The notes below the pieces were generated by a model, which did no database searches, was not told the DNA's origin, and was given only the letters and a program-made list of their open reading frames with translations. A stretch of 64,000 bases of DNA from an uncultured Tateyamaria sp. (lineage in GTDB: Bacteria; Pseudomonadota; Alphaproteobacteria; Rhodobacterales; Rhodobacteraceae). The position numbers and the translations under genes are program-made. Below, piece after piece: positions 16,418 to 26,366 of this stretch. The stretch covers positions 1,984,001 through 2,048,000 of the forward strand of contig NZ_CANNDN010000001.1 in assembly GCF_947503465.1 (NCBI RefSeq), written 5' to 3'. Each line of letters starts with the position of its first letter. Position 1 is the stretch's first letter.

Positions 16418-18604
16418 ATGAGTACGTCGCAGCCATCGGACATCTTCCAACCTGGCGATCTGCTTAACAACACCTACCGGATTGAGGCCATGCTGGGCCG
16501 GGGAGGCACCTCCGAGGTCTACAAGGCCCGGTCCGAAATTTCTGGCCGGGTGATGGCGATCAAGGCGTTGCGCGCCGAGTTTGCGTCGAACGAGGATTTC
16601 CTTGTTCTGATGACGCGCGAGGAGGACGTGCGCGAAATCCGTCACGACGCCGTGGTACGCTATTTTGATACCCAGCGGATGCCCGATGGCGTTGTCTACC
16701 TGGTCATGGACCATGTGGATGGGCCAGGTCTGGACGAAAAGCTGGCCGACGGCGGCATGCGGGCCAGTGACCTTTTGGTGGTGGGCCAGCGCGTTTGCGA
16801 GGGTCTGATCGCAGCCCATGATCGAAATATCGTTCATCGCGATCTGTCACCTGACAACATCGTCCTGCGCAACGATCAACCCGGCGAGGCCGTGATCATC
16901 GATTTCGGCATTGCCAAGGACACCAACCCCGGGGCCGAGACCATCGTGGGCAATGAATTCGCCGGAAAGTACGCCTATGCCGCGCCCGAACAGTTGAGCG
17001 GTCAGACCGATGCGCGGTCCGACATCTATTCGTTGGGTGCGCTACTGCTGTCGACCTTTCGCGGCAAGAAGCCGGACATCGGGAAAAACCCGATGGAAGT
17101 GGTCCAGAGAAAGGCGGAGCCGCTGGACGTCGAAGGCGTGCCCGATCCGTTACGCAGCTTGATTGCACGCATGTGCGATCCCAAACCGGAAAACCGGTTC
17201 CAATCCGCGCGCGATTTGCTGGCAGGGTTCCAGGACCCCGACAGTATCGCCACGGCGGTGAGTGCGCCAGACACTCCACTGGAGGATGCCACGGTGATTG
17301 CGTCGGCGAACGCGCGCCCGGCAGAGACGCCTGTGGCCGGAGCCGAGCCTATTGGTATTCCCGCTGCTGCCCGATCAGATGCAGGCGGTTCGTCGCAGGG
17401 CGGGCGCGGTATGCTGGGTCCGATACTGGCGGTCGTGATCCTGGCCGGTGCGAGTGCGGGGGCTTATTTCAGTGGTATTTTCGATGGGCTTCTGGGCCCT
17501 TCCTATCCGGTTGCCGAACCCTATGCGTTGTTGGTGGAAAAGCCTTCGGAGGGCGCGGCGCAGGCCATTGGCAATGTGCCCTCGCCCGAGGTGCAGGCAA
17601 CTCTTGAAGAGGCGATGACACAGATCGGGGGCGCTGCGGATCTCACTCTGGCGTCGGGTGACATTGCCGATGGCTGGGGCGCGGGGATGTTGGACATTGT
17701 GACTGCCGCCGCGCCGCTGGACGAGTTCCGCGTCGTTCTGGATGGTAACACGGCGCGTGTGACCGGGTTGGCTGCTACGCGGGAAGAACAATCGCGCGTG
17801 CAAGCTGCCCTGACCGATATAGTCCCCGACAGTTTCGACCTGACCGTGTCCATTGACCTTGGGCCGCGATTTCTGTTGCCCGACACGCTGGCTCCGGTTT
17901 TGGACGCCCATGCCGATTGCGGCCGTCCGCGGCTGGTCAGTCCGCCGCCGATTGGCTACGCGTTGGAGGACCGTGTGATCGTCACCGGTCGCTTTGCCAG
18001 CGCCGAAACCCGCACGGCATTGGAAGGTAGTGTGGCGGCTCTGGCCGGGGACAGGCCTGTTCGGATCGAGGGTGAGGTGTTGAATGACAGCCTTTGCCAC
18101 ATCGACGCAGTGCTGCCGCGGGCAGCGCCTGGTGGCTACGACATCCGCCTGGGGTTTGGCGATCGCCCGGGTGAAAACCTGTCCGGTCGTTACGTGGTGG
18201 GTGACAATCCGACCATCGACGTCAAACTGCCCGAGGGAGAAACGGAAGGGTTCCTTTGGGTGTCTGTTGTGGATGTGAAAGGGGTGGTATTCCATCTTTT
18301 GCCGAACCGGACGCGGCCGGAAAACTCGCTCGCCGCATTGCGTACGGAAGCCGATGCTGACGGATATATACGCGTGGCCTACGGGTTGGACGAAGCTGAG
18401 GGCAGGCTTGCCTTTAACGTCGATGGATCGGTTCTGGGCAAGTCCAAGATCCTGGCTCTGCATTCGGACGGGCAGCTATTCGACGAACTGCGCCCAACCA
18501 CCGAGAGTGCAGCCAGCTATGCGGATGCGCTGATCGCGGCGCGCAATGAAGGTGGGTTCGCGGTCGACAGCCTCGATTCTGCGATCCTGACCACCGAACA
18601 GTAG
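16418..18604 (+). CDS. ppkA: T6SS Ser/Thr protein kinase PpkA-like with periplasmic module
   Basis: A 728-residue transmembrane kinase. The cytoplasmic kinase domain (about 20-285) has the glycine loop LGRGGTSEVYKA, Lys49, HRDLSPDN (140-147) and DFG (162-164). A linker with Pro/Ala follows, then one membrane segment (about 330-352). The periplasmic part holds two BON-like stretches (about 410-580) and a C-terminal DUF4384-like domain (about 605-728). PpkA phosphorylates FHA proteins to switch on the T6SS in Pseudomonas. The phosphatase gene pppA is convergent and 16 bp away. The periplasmic half resembles that of the TonB-like protein at 50212-51621. Confidence 0.9.
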   Translation: MSTSQPSDIFQPGDLLNNTYRIEAMLGRGGTSEVYKARSEISGRVMAIKALRAEFASNEDFLVLMTREEDVREIRHDAVVRYFDTQRMPDGVVYLVMDHVDGPGLDEKLADGGMRASDLLVVGQRVCEGLIAAHDRNIVHRDLSPDNIVLRNDQPGEAVIIDFGIAKDTNPGAETIVGNEFAGKYAYAAPEQLSGQTDARSDIYSLGALLLSTFRGKKPDIGKNPMEVVQRKAEPLDVEGVPDPLRSLIARMCDPKPENRFQSARDLLAGFQDPDSIATAVSAPDTPLEDATVIASANARPAETPVAGAEPIGIPAAARSDAGGSSQGGRGMLGPILAVVILAGASAGAYFSGIFDGLLGPSYPVAEPYALLVEKPSEGAAQAIGNVPSPEVQATLEEAMTQIGGAADLTLASGDIADGWGAGMLDIVTAAAPLDEFRVVLDGNTARVTGLAATREEQSRVQAALTDIVPDSFDLTVSIDLGPRFLLPDTLAPVLDAHADCGRPRLVSPPPIGYALEDRVIVTGRFASAETRTALEGSVAALAGDRPVRIEGEVLNDSLCHIDAVLPRAAPGGYDIRLGFGDRPGENLSGRYVVGDNPTIDVKLPEGETEGFLWVSVVDVKGVVFHLLPNRTRPENSLAALRTEADADGYIRVAYGLDEAEGRLAFNVDGSVLGKSKILALHSDGQLFDELRPTTESAASYADALIAARNEGGFAVDSLDSAILTTEQ

Positions 18605-18620
18605 CGCGGCCCACGCCCGG

Positions 18621-19331
18621 TCAGAGCACGTCGATCACGATGATCGAAATGTTGTCTGCGCCGCCGCCGTCCAGAGCGATCTGCTGCAATGTGTCCGCGA
18701 CGGTTTCGATCGGTTCTCGCTTGAGCACGCGTTCCAGGATGTCGAATGTTGCATATTTCGTCAGCCCGTCGGAGCAGAGCAGAAAACGGTCGCCGGGCAG
18801 GATCTCACCGCGGATCTTATCGAGCTCCAGGGCATCACCCACGCCCACCGCGCGGGTGACAGCGTTGGATTGCGGGTGTTGCTCGGCTTCGTCCCAAGTC
18901 ATTTGACCGCCGAGAACAAGTGCTGCGACCATGGAATGATCGGTTGTGAGCATGTCGATTGACCCACCCTGCAGCCTGTAAAGGCGACTGTCCCCGGCCC
19001 AGAAGGCAGCGAAGTGGTGATCGGCCACCACCAATGTCACGACGGTGGCGCCGATGGTGGCGCCACGTGCGTCTGCCTCATGCTGGATCACGTCGTGTGC
19101 ATGCACGATCGCGTCGCGCAGCGCTTTCATCCGGTCAGCCGGAGCAAGTCCGGGATCGATCATCGCGATGCTGTCCACCACGGTTTGGGAGGCGAAATCG
19201 CCACCGTGATGTCCACCCATTCCGTCGGAGACCACCCAGACCTGCTGGTCGCCGAGGGCCAGAATACTATCCTCGTTGATTTGGCGGCGATGTCCGACAT
19301 GGGTCGTGGCCGAAAAACGGATATGTGTCAT
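18621..19331 (-). CDS. pppA: T6SS PP2C-type phosphatase PppA
   Basis: A 236-residue PPM/PP2C Ser/Thr phosphatase that counteracts PpkA. Metal-binding motifs are visible: RQINEDS, VVSDGMGGHHGG, FLLCSDGLTKY and GGADNISIIVIDVL. The ATG at 19329-19331 overlaps the tagF stop as ATGA and gives a normal family length; an upstream in-frame ATG would add 43 unconserved residues. It is the last gene of the long minus-strand T6SS series. Confidence 0.93.
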   Translation of the reverse strand: MTHIRFSATTHVGHRRQINEDSILALGDQQVWVVSDGMGGHHGGDFASQTVVDSIAMIDPGLAPADRMKALRDAIVHAHDVIQHEADARGATIGATVVTLVVADHHFAAFWAGDSRLYRLQGGSIDMLTTDHSMVAALVLGGQMTWDEAEQHPQSNAVTRAVGVGDALELDKIRGEILPGDRFLLCSDGLTKYATFDILERVLKREPIETVADTLQQIALDGGGADNISIIVIDVL

Positions 19332-19993
19332 GCCGTCTGTGCCACCTGTGCCTGCGCCCAGAGCGGGGCCGAAAGATCGAACAGCCCTTGCATCTCGGCC
19401 GCGTTTGGCAGGTCGCGCGTAAGCATGAGGCGGTGGTTGCCTTGCAACATCGCGGACCACAGCGCTGAGGTGCCGTGGCTGGCCGTCAGGCTGTCTGCCG
19501 CGAGGACCTGCGCAGCGGGCAAGGCCCCAATGTACGTTCTTCCGGACACGCGGGCGTGTGCCGGTGCGACAAAAGTTACGGTATCGAGGGCGCTCATGAG
19601 CCGGTCGCGGCCGATTTCGTCATCAAGCGCCGATAACGCGATCTTCTCGAGTTGCTCGAACACGGTCCGATTGGCGAAGTGGGTCAGTGCCGGGTCGGTG
19701 TCCGGATGCGGTGTTGCGATGGTCATCGGGTATTGCCGGCCGACCCGGTCCACCGACGCCATCAGTATACCGGACATGGCCCGATCTCCGGCGATGCCCG
19801 CAGGTAGGGTAAAACGCCAGATCGGTGCCGAAAGATAGGCATCGTTCCAGCCCGTGCCCATGCGCTCGCGCAGTGCAAGCAACCCTTCCTGAAGCCAGGT
19901 GTCCCACGCCTGCACAAAGCTGGCGGGCAGATTCACCTTCAGAAAATCGCCCATGCCGGGGATCTTGCCGAACGCTCCGAAGCCGGCTGACAT
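19328..19993 (-). CDS. tagF: T6SS-associated protein TagF
   Basis: The 221-residue product starts near FGAFGKIPGMGDFLKVNLP, the TagF (ImpM) signature, with LQEGLLALRERMG and W-containing strands following. TagF represses T6SS assembly post-translationally in Pseudomonas and Agrobacterium and is often encoded next to, or fused with, PppA, as here. It overlaps pppA by 4 bp and shares one base with the end of tssM. Confidence 0.92.
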   Translation of the reverse strand: MSAGFGAFGKIPGMGDFLKVNLPASFVQAWDTWLQEGLLALRERMGTGWNDAYLSAPIWRFTLPAGIAGDRAMSGILMASVDRVGRQYPMTIATPHPDTDPALTHFANRTVFEQLEKIALSALDDEIGRDRLMSALDTVTFVAPAHARVSGRTYIGALPAAQVLAADSLTASHGTSALWSAMLQGNHRLMLTRDLPNAAEMQGLFDLSAPLWAQAQVAQTA

Positions 19994-22900
19994 CAGAATG
20001 AACTAGGGCAGCTGAACTTGCTCAGCGCCGGCAGGGCAAAAGGATTCAAGACCGATCCCGATTGCAGTTGGAAAATTGCGATCCGACCACCCACCTTAAA
20101 GATGACGCGTGTGCGGTCGGACACGTTCGTGCGCCGGATTTCCGCAGCCGACAGCAGCCGGAACCAGGCCCAAGGCCCGTCGCGTGTGATGGCGTTCGAC
20201 GTGTTGTTGACCACAGGTTGAAGGATAATCCGCGCCGACCCCACGGAGCCGGGCCAGGTGATCGCAGACGGTTTCGGGGCCGCGGTATGGGCAAAGACAA
20301 CCTCTTGGCCATCGACATCCAGCGTCACTTCGTTCGCCTTGGGGTCCAGCGCCTCGGGTGTAATCTGGAACCGCACTGCCACCTGGTCGCCTCCGGCAAA
20401 AAACGCGTCCCGGATCTCGGCCGCGTATTGCAGTTGTTGCAACACGGCCTGGCTGATCCCGAGGTCGGCATCGTTGACACGTTTCCAAGCCCATGGCCGG
20501 GCCCGCGTGTCCACATAGTCGCGCAGGTTCTCGTTGAAGAAGCTGTCGATCAGACCATTGGGGGCAAAAAGACGGGAAAAGTCCTGTATCGCGACATCGG
20601 CCTTGGCACCGCGCTCGAAGGGATACCTGTTGGACAGCGCCTGTTCGCAGAACGGTAGCACCTGCGACTGCCATTTCGCATTGATGCCTGCGCGGGTGCC
20701 GTCGGCGGTAATCCCGGACGAGCCCTGCACGATCTGGGTGGCCCACCGCTGGATAGGACCGTCCAGGCGGTTGGCCATTTCCTGGAATCGGACGATTGCC
20801 GTGGCGTCGCCGCCCCCTGCCCCGACACCGCCGGCAAAGGACAACTTGTTCAGCTCCTGGTAGACCTCGGTCAGCCGGTTCATCAATTCGGCCAATTGTG
20901 ATGGCTGACCATCGGCTTGTTCAACCAGCGTATGCAACCAACTGAACCGTTCTTCGACAAATTCGCCGGGCTGTTTCGGCGGCGGCCCCTGGTTGTTGTT
21001 CACGCCGCTGCGCAACGCCTCGATAAACAGTTGGCTGCGACTACTGAGTGACGATTGCAGTTCCAACTGGCCAATCTGGGCCGCGCCTTCGGCCAGGCCC
21101 TCGGCGCTCAGATCACTCCGCTCTTCGGTCAGTTTCGTCTCTTGGGCGATCGCCTCGAGAATGTTCTTGAGTGGCGAAGTCGGCCCGGACAGCACGTTCG
21201 TGATCTCGACAGCGTGGCTGAGGCTTTCCATCGGGATAATGTCAATGTCGCCCAACATCTGGTCATAGCGTGAGATGTAATCGGTGTAGTAGAGATCGAG
21301 CACGTCCCGGCTCATTGCGATGAGCGCAGTTTCGTTTTGCTCTGCTTCGCCGCGTGGTCCCAGCACCCAACTTTCGCTCTGGATACGGGCGGCGACGCCA
21401 AGAGCTTCGTCCAGAAAGACGTTGTTAAAGCCGTTGTAGGTAAAGATGCCCTCGATACCGTCGTTCAGCGGGCGGCCCGACGATCGGACGATCACCCGGC
21501 TGATCGCCGGGCCGCCAATGTCCGTCAGGCGCCATTCGGGCAACGCGGTGGCACGGGGCGACTTGATAATACCGTTATAGACACGTTGCGCCAAGGGCAT
21601 CTCGCTAAGCAGCCCCTGGATCTGCTCCACCAGCGGGCCATTGAGGCTGATGTCGTCCATTGGATTGTCCAACAGTGTGGCCAAGTGCCCTTCGAGATCT
21701 GCGCGCAGCTCGTCCCGTGCGGCCCCCTGGAAGGCAACCGACCAGTCCAGAGTCATCCACTCGGTGACAAGTTGCTGGTTCATCGGCCCCTGCTGGCCCA
21801 GCATCAGGTAGATCTTGAGGCTTTCATAGAGGAAATCGGGGTTGTTCATGTTGGCCTGCATCTGGTCTTCGAGACGCAGAAGCAGACGGGGTAAAAAGTG
21901 TTCGTTTAGGGCGGCGCGATAGGTTTGCGCCGCCTGGTTGCCGATGACTTTTCCCTGATACAAGCCATAGGTCAGCGTTCGATCAGGCGCTGCGTCATTG
22001 ACTGCCGGATTGGCGGGCATATCGCGCAGAATGTTCAGCGCAGGTACCACACTTGGCAGATCCGAATCCTGGATCGGACTGCCGGGAATTTGCGCGGCGG
22101 CAACGCGGTATGCCTGGACGGACTCTGACGCCTCGGCCAAGAAGGCGGCATTGCCCAGGTAAGACCGCACCCACAGGGTCGAAAGACCGATACCAATCAA
22201 AAAAGCTGCGGCGATGGCGGCACGTTTTGTCCAGCGATAGCGTCGCTCGACCTTGTCATCGGCGGACACCAACCCGGCTTCGGGGAAGATCACGCCTTCG
22301 AACAGCCGGGTCAGAAAGAAGGACCGCCCGGTTCCCTGCCCTGTGCCGATCGCTTGTCGTCCGATCCCGAACGTCCGGGCCATACCCATCATCAGACGGT
22401 CGATCGGCGTCCCTTCTTGGGTGCCGGATGTGAAATAGACGCCGCGCAACAAGTGGCGTCGTTCAAATCGGTTGTCCTGAAACACCTCGTCAAGAAAACC
22501 ACGTGCGGTGGCGCGGACCGAGGCGACTTGACTGGGGAAGGACGAAATAAGGGCACGGCGCTGGTGGTCGGTTTCCTGCTGCATCCGTTCCAGTGACTGG
22601 GCGTTGAGCTGGCCCAGCAGCAGGCCGAATTCCTCATCGAAAGATGCAACAGGCGACACATCGGATTTGGTTTTCTTTTGCACAGGCAGGGTGAACCCCC
22701 AAACCTGTTCGCAGTCTTCCTTGCCGAGGTTGTCGTAGAATTCCGCAAAGCCAGCAATGAGGTCAGATTTGGTAAACAGGACATAGACCGGGAACCGCAC
22801 ACCCAGTTTTTCGCGCAACTCGTGCAGGCGCCGCCGGATCGCGGCGGCGTGAGATGCTTGCGTCGCTTCGTCCTGCAGGCTGAGGTCTGAAAGCGAAATG

Positions 22901-23574
22901 GCAACGATGGCACCGTTGATCGGCTGCCGCTTGCGATGCTTCTTGAGCAGGCGCAAAAAGCCCAGCCAGCCCGCATTGTCCTCACTCTCGACGCTGTCTT
23001 GCGTCGTGTAGCGGCCAGCAGTGTCGATCAGTACCGCGTGGTTGGTGAACCACCAGTCGCAATTGCGCGTGCCGCCCACGCCGCCCAAAGCGGTCTTGCC
23101 CATCGTGTCGGCCAGTGGAAATTGGAGACCGGAATTCACGATCGCGGTTGTCTTGCCCGCGCCAGGCGGTCCAATCATCACGTACCACGGTAGTTCATAG
23201 AGCGACCGCCGCCCCAGCTTGGACTTACGCAGCGCTGCCATCGCCTCCTTCAGCTTGCCCTTCAGTTCCCCAAGCTCGGCCTTGACCAACTCGTCGTCCT
23301 CGTCGGTATCCGCGTCCACGGATTCGACGATGTCCTCTTCCATATCCTTGGATTGCTTCGACCGGCGCATCACAATCAGCAGCATGGCTGTCAGTGCGAG
23401 CAGGAAAATCACCCCTATTGTGATCAACCGGGCGATGACGCTGTCCCAGGGGTGACTTTCGCCAAATCCGATCAAAGGGCCAAGGAACCAGATGGCTATG
23501 GAAAACCCAAGCGCGACCAGCAACGTGATGGTGATACCGGATCCAAAAAAACGAGTGATGGTGCGGAAAATCAT
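19993..23574 (-). CDS. tssM: T6SS membrane-complex protein TssM (IcmF)
   Basis: The 1193-residue inner-membrane protein has two N-terminal membrane segments (about 10-65), a cytoplasmic NTPase domain with Walker A GPPGAGKTTAIVNSG (about 137-151), a third membrane segment near residue 450, and a long periplasmic domain. A complete Walker motif suggests nucleotide binding. Length is typical. It forms the trans-envelope complex with TssL, and normally with TssJ, which is absent here. The start overlaps tssL by 4 bp. Confidence 0.96.
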   Translation of the reverse strand: MIFRTITRFFGSGITITLLVALGFSIAIWFLGPLIGFGESHPWDSVIARLITIGVIFLLALTAMLLIVMRRSKQSKDMEEDIVESVDADTDEDDELVKAELGELKGKLKEAMAALRKSKLGRRSLYELPWYVMIGPPGAGKTTAIVNSGLQFPLADTMGKTALGGVGGTRNCDWWFTNHAVLIDTAGRYTTQDSVESEDNAGWLGFLRLLKKHRKRQPINGAIVAISLSDLSLQDEATQASHAAAIRRRLHELREKLGVRFPVYVLFTKSDLIAGFAEFYDNLGKEDCEQVWGFTLPVQKKTKSDVSPVASFDEEFGLLLGQLNAQSLERMQQETDHQRRALISSFPSQVASVRATARGFLDEVFQDNRFERRHLLRGVYFTSGTQEGTPIDRLMMGMARTFGIGRQAIGTGQGTGRSFFLTRLFEGVIFPEAGLVSADDKVERRYRWTKRAAIAAAFLIGIGLSTLWVRSYLGNAAFLAEASESVQAYRVAAAQIPGSPIQDSDLPSVVPALNILRDMPANPAVNDAAPDRTLTYGLYQGKVIGNQAAQTYRAALNEHFLPRLLLRLEDQMQANMNNPDFLYESLKIYLMLGQQGPMNQQLVTEWMTLDWSVAFQGAARDELRADLEGHLATLLDNPMDDISLNGPLVEQIQGLLSEMPLAQRVYNGIIKSPRATALPEWRLTDIGGPAISRVIVRSSGRPLNDGIEGIFTYNGFNNVFLDEALGVAARIQSESWVLGPRGEAEQNETALIAMSRDVLDLYYTDYISRYDQMLGDIDIIPMESLSHAVEITNVLSGPTSPLKNILEAIAQETKLTEERSDLSAEGLAEGAAQIGQLELQSSLSSRSQLFIEALRSGVNNNQGPPPKQPGEFVEERFSWLHTLVEQADGQPSQLAELMNRLTEVYQELNKLSFAGGVGAGGGDATAIVRFQEMANRLDGPIQRWATQIVQGSSGITADGTRAGINAKWQSQVLPFCEQALSNRYPFERGAKADVAIQDFSRLFAPNGLIDSFFNENLRDYVDTRARPWAWKRVNDADLGISQAVLQQLQYAAEIRDAFFAGGDQVAVRFQITPEALDPKANEVTLDVDGQEVVFAHTAAPKPSAITWPGSVGSARIILQPVVNNTSNAITRDGPWAWFRLLSAAEIRRTNVSDRTRVIFKVGGRIAIFQLQSGSVLNPFALPALSKFSCPSSF

Positions 23575-24971
23575 GTGGCGTCTTCTTTCACCAGAACAAC
23601 CTCGATACGCCGGTTCTTGGCGCGGCCTTCACGCGTGCTGTTATCTGCAATGGGTTCCTTTTCGGCCCGACCTTCGGCCTTGAGCCGAGTGTCGTCCGTC
23701 AATTGGCCGGCGAGTTTGCGCATGACACTTTCAGCCCGCGCAAGGCTGAGGTGCATGTTGGACGGAAAGCGCGACGATCGGATTGGGACGTTATCGGAAT
23801 GTCCGATGACAATAACGGGCCCGCGCGCGTCGTTGAGCGCTGCAGCGACTTTCGATAGCGGTGCCTCAAAGCTTGCGTCCAGCCGATCCGAGCCTGACCC
23901 GAACATGCCAGATCCGGCAAGTCGAACGGTGATCGTCGACTGATCCTGAAACACTTCGACAATGCCCTGGTCGATCTCTTCTTCGAGAAAACCTTTGACC
24001 CGTTCAATCTGTTCATTGGGGGGCGGCGGAGGCGGGGGCGGCGGCGGTGCGCGCCGGAACAGTTCGGCCACTTGCCCGGAATCGAGTACCGACAACTGAC
24101 CGAGCACCCGGTCGGTGGATCGGTTGAGCGTCCAGCTGAGTGACATGAATGCTGCAGTCAGGCAGATGGCCACAATGGCCGAGGTGATCCAGACCGGTTT
24201 CCAGACCGACAGCACCTTATGCGGCTGTTCAATGCCTTTCCAATGCGGCGACAGATCTTTTTCCACGACGCCGCGCTGTCCGCGGATGATCCGTGACAGG
24301 CCTGCGCGGATTTGCAGGTGTTTGTCGGTTCCATTTTGTTCGACCCGCAAACGCCCCTCGAACCCCAGCGACAGACACATATAGAGGAATTCGAGCAGAT
24401 CGATGTTCTTGCCCGGCTCCTTTTCCAAGCGCGCCAGAAGATCATAGAACCGGTCTCCGCCCACCGTCTCCTTGTGAAAGGTGCCAACCATCGACTGCTG
24501 GGCCCAGATGGATTGCCCGCCCCACGGTGTGTTCAGGACGACGTCGTCGAGCGTGGCACATATGGCATAGCGGGCGATCTTGACGTCTTGCGCGTCGACT
24601 CCCGCCTGCAGCGCACGGTTCTCAAAAGCCCGGATCTCGGACACGACCGAACGGCGCAGTTTTTCCGGGTCCATATGCTGGGCGCGGTTGCGAATTCGCG
24701 ATACAAGCGAGAACAGCGTCGCGGCAGCGGCGTTGATCTTGTTCATCCCCGTCATGCCCTGCTCGACCGAAGGTTCGGTCGGCGCGCCTTGGCTTGCACC
24801 TGTGCCGGATTGCGGAATGCCGACGGCGGCACCTTGATCTACCGGCGCCTGAGGTTCGGGTTGCGCCTGCGGCTGCGGGGTGGTGTGCAGGGTTCGGCGA
24901 CCCCCGGGATTGGGCTTGATCACCGTGCGGTCGGCGTCGTCTGGTTCCGCGAATGGGTCTTCGTCTGCCAT
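23571..24971 (-). CDS. tssL: T6SS protein TssL with C-terminal OmpA domain
   Basis: A 466-residue extended TssL. The first 80 residues are low-complexity (Pro/Gln/Glu-rich). A DotU domain follows (about 85-250), then one membrane segment (about 260-280), a run of ten or more prolines (about 310-322), and an OmpA-like peptidoglycan-binding domain (about 350-466) with IVIGHSDNVPI and NRRIEVVLV. The fused OmpA domain should anchor the membrane complex to the cell wall. It overlaps tssM by 4 bp. Confidence 0.95.
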   Translation of the reverse strand: MADEDPFAEPDDADRTVIKPNPGGRRTLHTTPQPQAQPEPQAPVDQGAAVGIPQSGTGASQGAPTEPSVEQGMTGMNKINAAAATLFSLVSRIRNRAQHMDPEKLRRSVVSEIRAFENRALQAGVDAQDVKIARYAICATLDDVVLNTPWGGQSIWAQQSMVGTFHKETVGGDRFYDLLARLEKEPGKNIDLLEFLYMCLSLGFEGRLRVEQNGTDKHLQIRAGLSRIIRGQRGVVEKDLSPHWKGIEQPHKVLSVWKPVWITSAIVAICLTAAFMSLSWTLNRSTDRVLGQLSVLDSGQVAELFRRAPPPPPPPPPPNEQIERVKGFLEEEIDQGIVEVFQDQSTITVRLAGSGMFGSGSDRLDASFEAPLSKVAAALNDARGPVIVIGHSDNVPIRSSRFPSNMHLSLARAESVMRKLAGQLTDDTRLKAEGRAEKEPIADNSTREGRAKNRRIEVVLVKEDAT

Positions 24972-25000
24972 GGCTTGACCTTCTCCCCTTCGTTATGCGC

Positions 25001-26341
25001 TCAGCCCTGACGGATCGCCCAGAGTTCCATTTTCAGCCCCGGAAACTCGCCGGAGACATGCACCGCAATCCCGCCCGATGTCGACATCTTACCCCAATGC
25101 GGGCTGTCGGCGTCCAGTTCAAAGTAAACCACGCCCGCGTGATACGGGATTTGTCTAGGTGCCACCGGCAGCGGGCGGAGCGGGATGCCGGGAAGCGCCG
25201 AGTTGACGAGCTGCCGGATCTCCTCGACCGGTCCGATCTTAGCCTGGTTCTGAAAATGCCGCCGAATGTTTTCAGCAGGAATATCGGCCTGCACGGCCAG
25301 CACGAACCCTGCAGTGGACAACAGCTTGCGGTCGGCGATGACACCAACCGAGATACCATATTTCCTTGGATCGAGCGGAATGGAAATTGCTGTTTGTTCA
25401 AGGACGGAGGACAGGTATTGGCGCAGCGCCCGGATGACCGGGCTGAAGGTCGCCGTCAGGTTGTCGTGCGCATAGGCTGGAAATTCGGGGGCGGCCTTGT
25501 CCGCCGCCATGAACGTGGCGAGTTCGCCGGCCAGCCCTACGCAGAGCCGATAAAAGGATTCCGGGTGCAGGTTTTCGATCTGAGCCACATGCTGTACCAC
25601 TGGTAGTGAGCGGTTCACGCACATCAGCAACAGGAAATCCGATATCTCGGCGACCCCCTTGGTGGTTCCACCTTCGGACAGTCGCCCCGCCAGCGCAGTT
25701 TTTCGGTGGCCCAACAGCCCGTCGAGTTCGCGCACGAAATCCCCGAGCGACCCCGCCGCGCGGCAATCTACGCAAGACGGCACGAAAGCCTTGTCGAGCA
25801 CGATCTCGCGGTCCGATTTCACCTCGATGATCCGTGCGACGGGGATGCACAGCCGATCTGACAGATCGTCCACCTCAAGCGCAAATTGCAGGCGCAGCTT
25901 GCCTACACCCATCGTCACGGTCTTTTTGCCGGTCGACGTGACGTCGGAAATCTCCAGTTCGGCCGGGCGCAGCCGTGCGGCCGACAGTTCGGCGCCAGTC
26001 ATGTCCACCTCAACCGCACCCTGACGCCGCTGCGGCACTGTCAGATAGACAACGCAATCCTTGATCGTATCCGGCACCTCCAGCGCGGGGGGATGATCCT
26101 CGGCGGATGGCACGCGAAAAACGGTGCCATCCTGCGTCAGACCCGAGCAGGACTTGATCGCAAACTGCCCGACCTTGAGCACTTCCTCGTCAATCTCAAG
26201 CGCGTTCACACCCCAGGCGTAGGGCGAGATACGGCGTGCGAGACCGGCAACAAGCGCTTCGGTATACCGGTCGGCCTGCTGAAAGTGATGGGGCTGCACA
26301 AACAGCCCTTCGGTCCAAAGTACTTTGCTGTCCCAGGACAT
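25001..26341 (-). CDS. tssK: T6SS baseplate protein TssK
   Basis: The 446-residue baseplate-to-membrane connector begins with the classic TssK start WDSKVLWTEGLFVQPHHFQQADRY and ends with the GLKMELWAIRQ strand. AAAGGGA precedes the ATG. It lies 29 bp before tssL and 25 bp after tagH, in the same transcript. Confidence 0.96.
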   Translation of the reverse strand: MSWDSKVLWTEGLFVQPHHFQQADRYTEALVAGLARRISPYAWGVNALEIDEEVLKVGQFAIKSCSGLTQDGTVFRVPSAEDHPPALEVPDTIKDCVVYLTVPQRRQGAVEVDMTGAELSAARLRPAELEISDVTSTGKKTVTMGVGKLRLQFALEVDDLSDRLCIPVARIIEVKSDREIVLDKAFVPSCVDCRAAGSLGDFVRELDGLLGHRKTALAGRLSEGGTTKGVAEISDFLLLMCVNRSLPVVQHVAQIENLHPESFYRLCVGLAGELATFMAADKAAPEFPAYAHDNLTATFSPVIRALRQYLSSVLEQTAISIPLDPRKYGISVGVIADRKLLSTAGFVLAVQADIPAENIRRHFQNQAKIGPVEEIRQLVNSALPGIPLRPLPVAPRQIPYHAGVVYFELDADSPHWGKMSTSGGIAVHVSGEFPGLKMELWAIRQG

Positions 26342-26366
26342 TAGGCTGTCCCTTTCTTGTTATGGG

